Part shown: positions 62,759-64,000 of the stretch, one piece after another
Numbering within the stretch: the stretch's first letter is position 1
Layout: the number at the start of each line of letters is the position of its first letter
From: Nitratiruptor sp.
Lineage (GTDB): Bacteria > Campylobacterota > Campylobacteria > Campylobacterales > Nitratiruptoraceae
Length of the DNA: 64,000 bases
Reading direction: 5' to 3'
Assembly (NCBI GenBank): GCA_009659925.1
Contig: PUXW01000019.1
Location: forward strand, 82,075 to 146,074
Notes under the pieces: generated by a model
The model's database searches: none
What the model was told of the DNA's origin: nothing
Seen by the model: only the letters and a program-made list of their open reading frames with translations
Made by a program: the position numbers and the translations under genes

Positions 62759-63603
62759 ACTGGCTTAGCGACAATGTCAACCAGTTGGCTCTGCTTGGTG
62801 CCGCAGCCATTTTGATCCTTACCGTGGGAGTTGCGGCCAAGTATTTCAAACAGATCAAAGAGGGTAAGAGCGAAGGGGAGCTCAAAGAGGAGAATTGGGA
62901 TGGGATCGGAGAGTACAAGAATAACTCTCCAATTGGTTGGTCCCTCGCCTTCATCGGAACCATCCTCTGGGGGGTTTGGTACTGGTTGGTAGGCTATCCC
63001 CTCGATGCCTATTCTCAAATTGGAGAGTACAACGAAGAGGTCAAGGCCTACCAGGCCAAATTCGAGAGCAAGTGGGCCAACCCAAGCAAAGAGGATCTCT
63101 TGGGAATGGGTGAGGGGGTCTTCTTAGTCCAGTGTTCTCCATGCCATGGAATCGATGCCACTGGGATCGAAGGCAAGGCCCAAGACCTCACCCGCCGCTT
63201 TGTGAGCAAAGAGCAGGTTCTCGATGTCATCAAGCGGGGTTCAGCGGCCCTTGGCAATCCCAATGGGCAATTGGGGTATCAGCTTGGTATGATGCCTCCA
63301 GGATTGTTGAGTGGAGCCGATGCCGAGGCGGTCGCCCAATATGTGGCCAATGGATTCAAGGGGAACGACCGGGGAGCCGAGCTCTTCCAGAGCGCTTGTG
63401 CCAGTTGCCACGGTCCCGATGGACGGGGAATGAATGGAATGGCTCCCAACCTGCGAGAGTATGACGATATCATCATTACCCATGTCCTCGAACATGGGAA
63501 GAAGGGGATCTTGGGAATTATGCCCAGTTTCAAGGGACGCTTGAGCAAGGTTCAAGAGAGGGCTGTTGCCGCTTATATTCGATCACTGAGCGAAGGAGAG
63601 TAA
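62755..63603 (+). CDS. ccoP: cbb3-type cytochrome c oxidase subunit III (diheme)
   Basis: A 282-residue diheme cytochrome c. Two N-terminal hydrophobic segments (LALLGAAAILILTVGVAA and GWSLAFIGTILWGVWYWL), the first heme CSPCHGIDATG and the second CASCHGPDGRG, with methionine ligands in GMMPPG and GIMPSF. It is the electron entry subunit. Normal domain order. Confidence 0.96.
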   Translation: MNWLSDNVNQLALLGAAAILILTVGVAAKYFKQIKEGKSEGELKEENWDGIGEYKNNSPIGWSLAFIGTILWGVWYWLVGYPLDAYSQIGEYNEEVKAYQAKFESKWANPSKEDLLGMGEGVFLVQCSPCHGIDATGIEGKAQDLTRRFVSKEQVLDVIKRGSAALGNPNGQLGYQLGMMPPGLLSGADAEAVAQYVANGFKGNDRGAELFQSACASCHGPDGRGMNGMAPNLREYDDIIITHVLEHGKKGILGIMPSFKGRLSKVQERAVAAYIRSLSEGE

Positions 63604-63604
63604 G

Positions 63605-63868
63605 ATGAACGAGAATCGCGGACTCTGGAGCCTCCATGGGCTTACGGGCTATTTCATCGCCGTTGGATTGCTGCTCTCCATTTTGGCCTTCTTGACCACC
63701 GCGGCCATTAAGACCCAGAGTGCTACGGCGGTCCAGTACTATGAGATCAAGGATCCTTTCGAGATCAAGATGATAGCCCCCGATCTGGGGAACGAGAAAC
63801 ATGTGATCGTCCATGGGAAGCCTGTGGGCGGCGATACCCTCCACAAGTGGCAGTTCGTAGAGCGTTAG
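63605..63868 (+). CDS. DUF4006 family protein
   Basis: An 87-residue membrane protein: short polar start (ENRGLWSLHGLTGYF), one helix (AVGLLLSILAFLTTAAI) and an extracytoplasmic tail. This family is confined to Campylobacterota and sits directly after ccoP, so it is probably an accessory part of the oxidase. Separated from ccoP by one base. Confidence 0.78.
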   Translation: MNENRGLWSLHGLTGYFIAVGLLLSILAFLTTAAIKTQSATAVQYYEIKDPFEIKMIAPDLGNEKHVIVHGKPVGGDTLHKWQFVER

Positions 63869-63876
63869 GATAGTTG

Positions 63877-64000
63877 ATGGCTGGTGCAGCTGCGCGCAAA
63901 TTGGAAGGTTGGATTCCCTACCGCTACAAGCGGTATCTCTTTTTCGTGTTGGTGACGGTGGTATCGCTGGTACTGCCGTGGATTCGGGTGGATGGGAACC
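63877..64000 (+). CDS. ccoG: CcoG (FixG/RdxA-type) ferredoxin, 5' part
   Basis: Only the first 41 residues are in the window: a polar start, then YRYKRYLFFVLVTVVSLVLPWIRVDGN, matching the first helix and the PWIRVNG-type motif of CcoG. CcoG is a copper reductase or iron-sulfur protein for cbb3 assembly. AGGA is present before the ATG at 63877. The gene continues past the window end. Confidence 0.85.
   Translation, partial: MAGAAARKLEGWIPYRYKRYLFFVLVTVVSLVLPWIRVDGN

Overview
This window looks like a chromosomal stretch from a free-living member of the Campylobacterota (Epsilonproteobacteria), probably near Nitratifractor/Sulfurovum because the base composition is GC-richer than most of the phylum (judged by eye, not computed). 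The evidence is the gene set and gene order: a ccoNOQP-DUF4006-ccoG cbb3 oxidase operon, futalosine-pathway menaquinone genes (mqnD, mqnA), a gltX / SurA-like / accC / accB / dcd neighbourhood and an rqcH-cdsA-dxr-...-tsaD order of the kind known in Campylobacter, and recA-eno-ftsB-like-AMIN. Nearly all of it is tightly packed housekeeping DNA with 1-4 base ATGA/TGATG overlaps and no gene-free stretch above 300 bases. There is no CRISPR array, prophage, IS element or rRNA operon.

Layout. 1-2020: end of the cbb3 copper ATPase gene ccoI, ccoS, a small c-type cytochrome and a possible 34-residue membrane peptide. 2081-5487: complete ADP-heptose pathway (gmhB, hldD, hldE, gmhA). 5597-11650: tRNA-Leu, BON protein, DEAD-box helicase, RNase Z, molybdopterin genes moaC and mobA, tRNA-Lys, tRNA-Thr, tRNA-Pro, and a decayed Uma2-type nuclease gene. 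11658-19945: sfsA, leuC, rqcH, cdsA, dxr, a coiled-coil lipoprotein, an RBBP9-like hydrolase, tiny membrane-protein ORFs, tsaD, tpx. 19980-31017: murB, mqnD, recA, eno, ftsB-like, AMIN protein, CPA2 antiporter, bioB, phosphodiesterase, topA and three poorly characterised genes. 31014-39844: dcd, accBC, a 5'-nucleotidase lipoprotein, dapD, SurA-like chaperone, gltX, mqnA, moaDE. 39839-49308: a shortened NAD-glutamate dehydrogenase, moeA, TlpA-like thioredoxin, YajR-like MFS transporter, rdgB, a CiaB-like putative metalloprotein, a secreted LVIVD propeller. 49422-55120: hsp20 with a near-ideal promoter, a class V aminotransferase, hisZ-like gene, purA, DUF507, carA, a small coiled-coil gene. 55258-64000: OprC-like TonB-dependent copper receptor, SafE/TauE-like membrane protein, histidine kinase, OmpR-type response regulator, ccoN, ccoO, ccoQ, ccoP, DUF4006, start of ccoG.

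The most interesting reading is the right end. A TonB receptor carrying both halves of the CxxxM / HxM copper site of OprC sits in one co-directional run with a SafE-like copper-handling membrane protein, a two-component system and the genes of the copper-dependent cbb3 oxidase. The copper-loading factors CcoI and CcoS are about 60 kb away at the left end. An 11-bp-period direct repeat of the type bound by OmpR-family regulators, and a perfect 11-bp inverted repeat reaching into the receptor start codon, lie upstream of the receptor. I infer a copper-acquisition and oxidase-maturation circuit. Other signals are symmetrical bidirectional promoters at leuC/rqcH and dcd/accB, a possible leaderless mqnA transcript, a possible AUC start codon, and a frameshifted small membrane protein gene.
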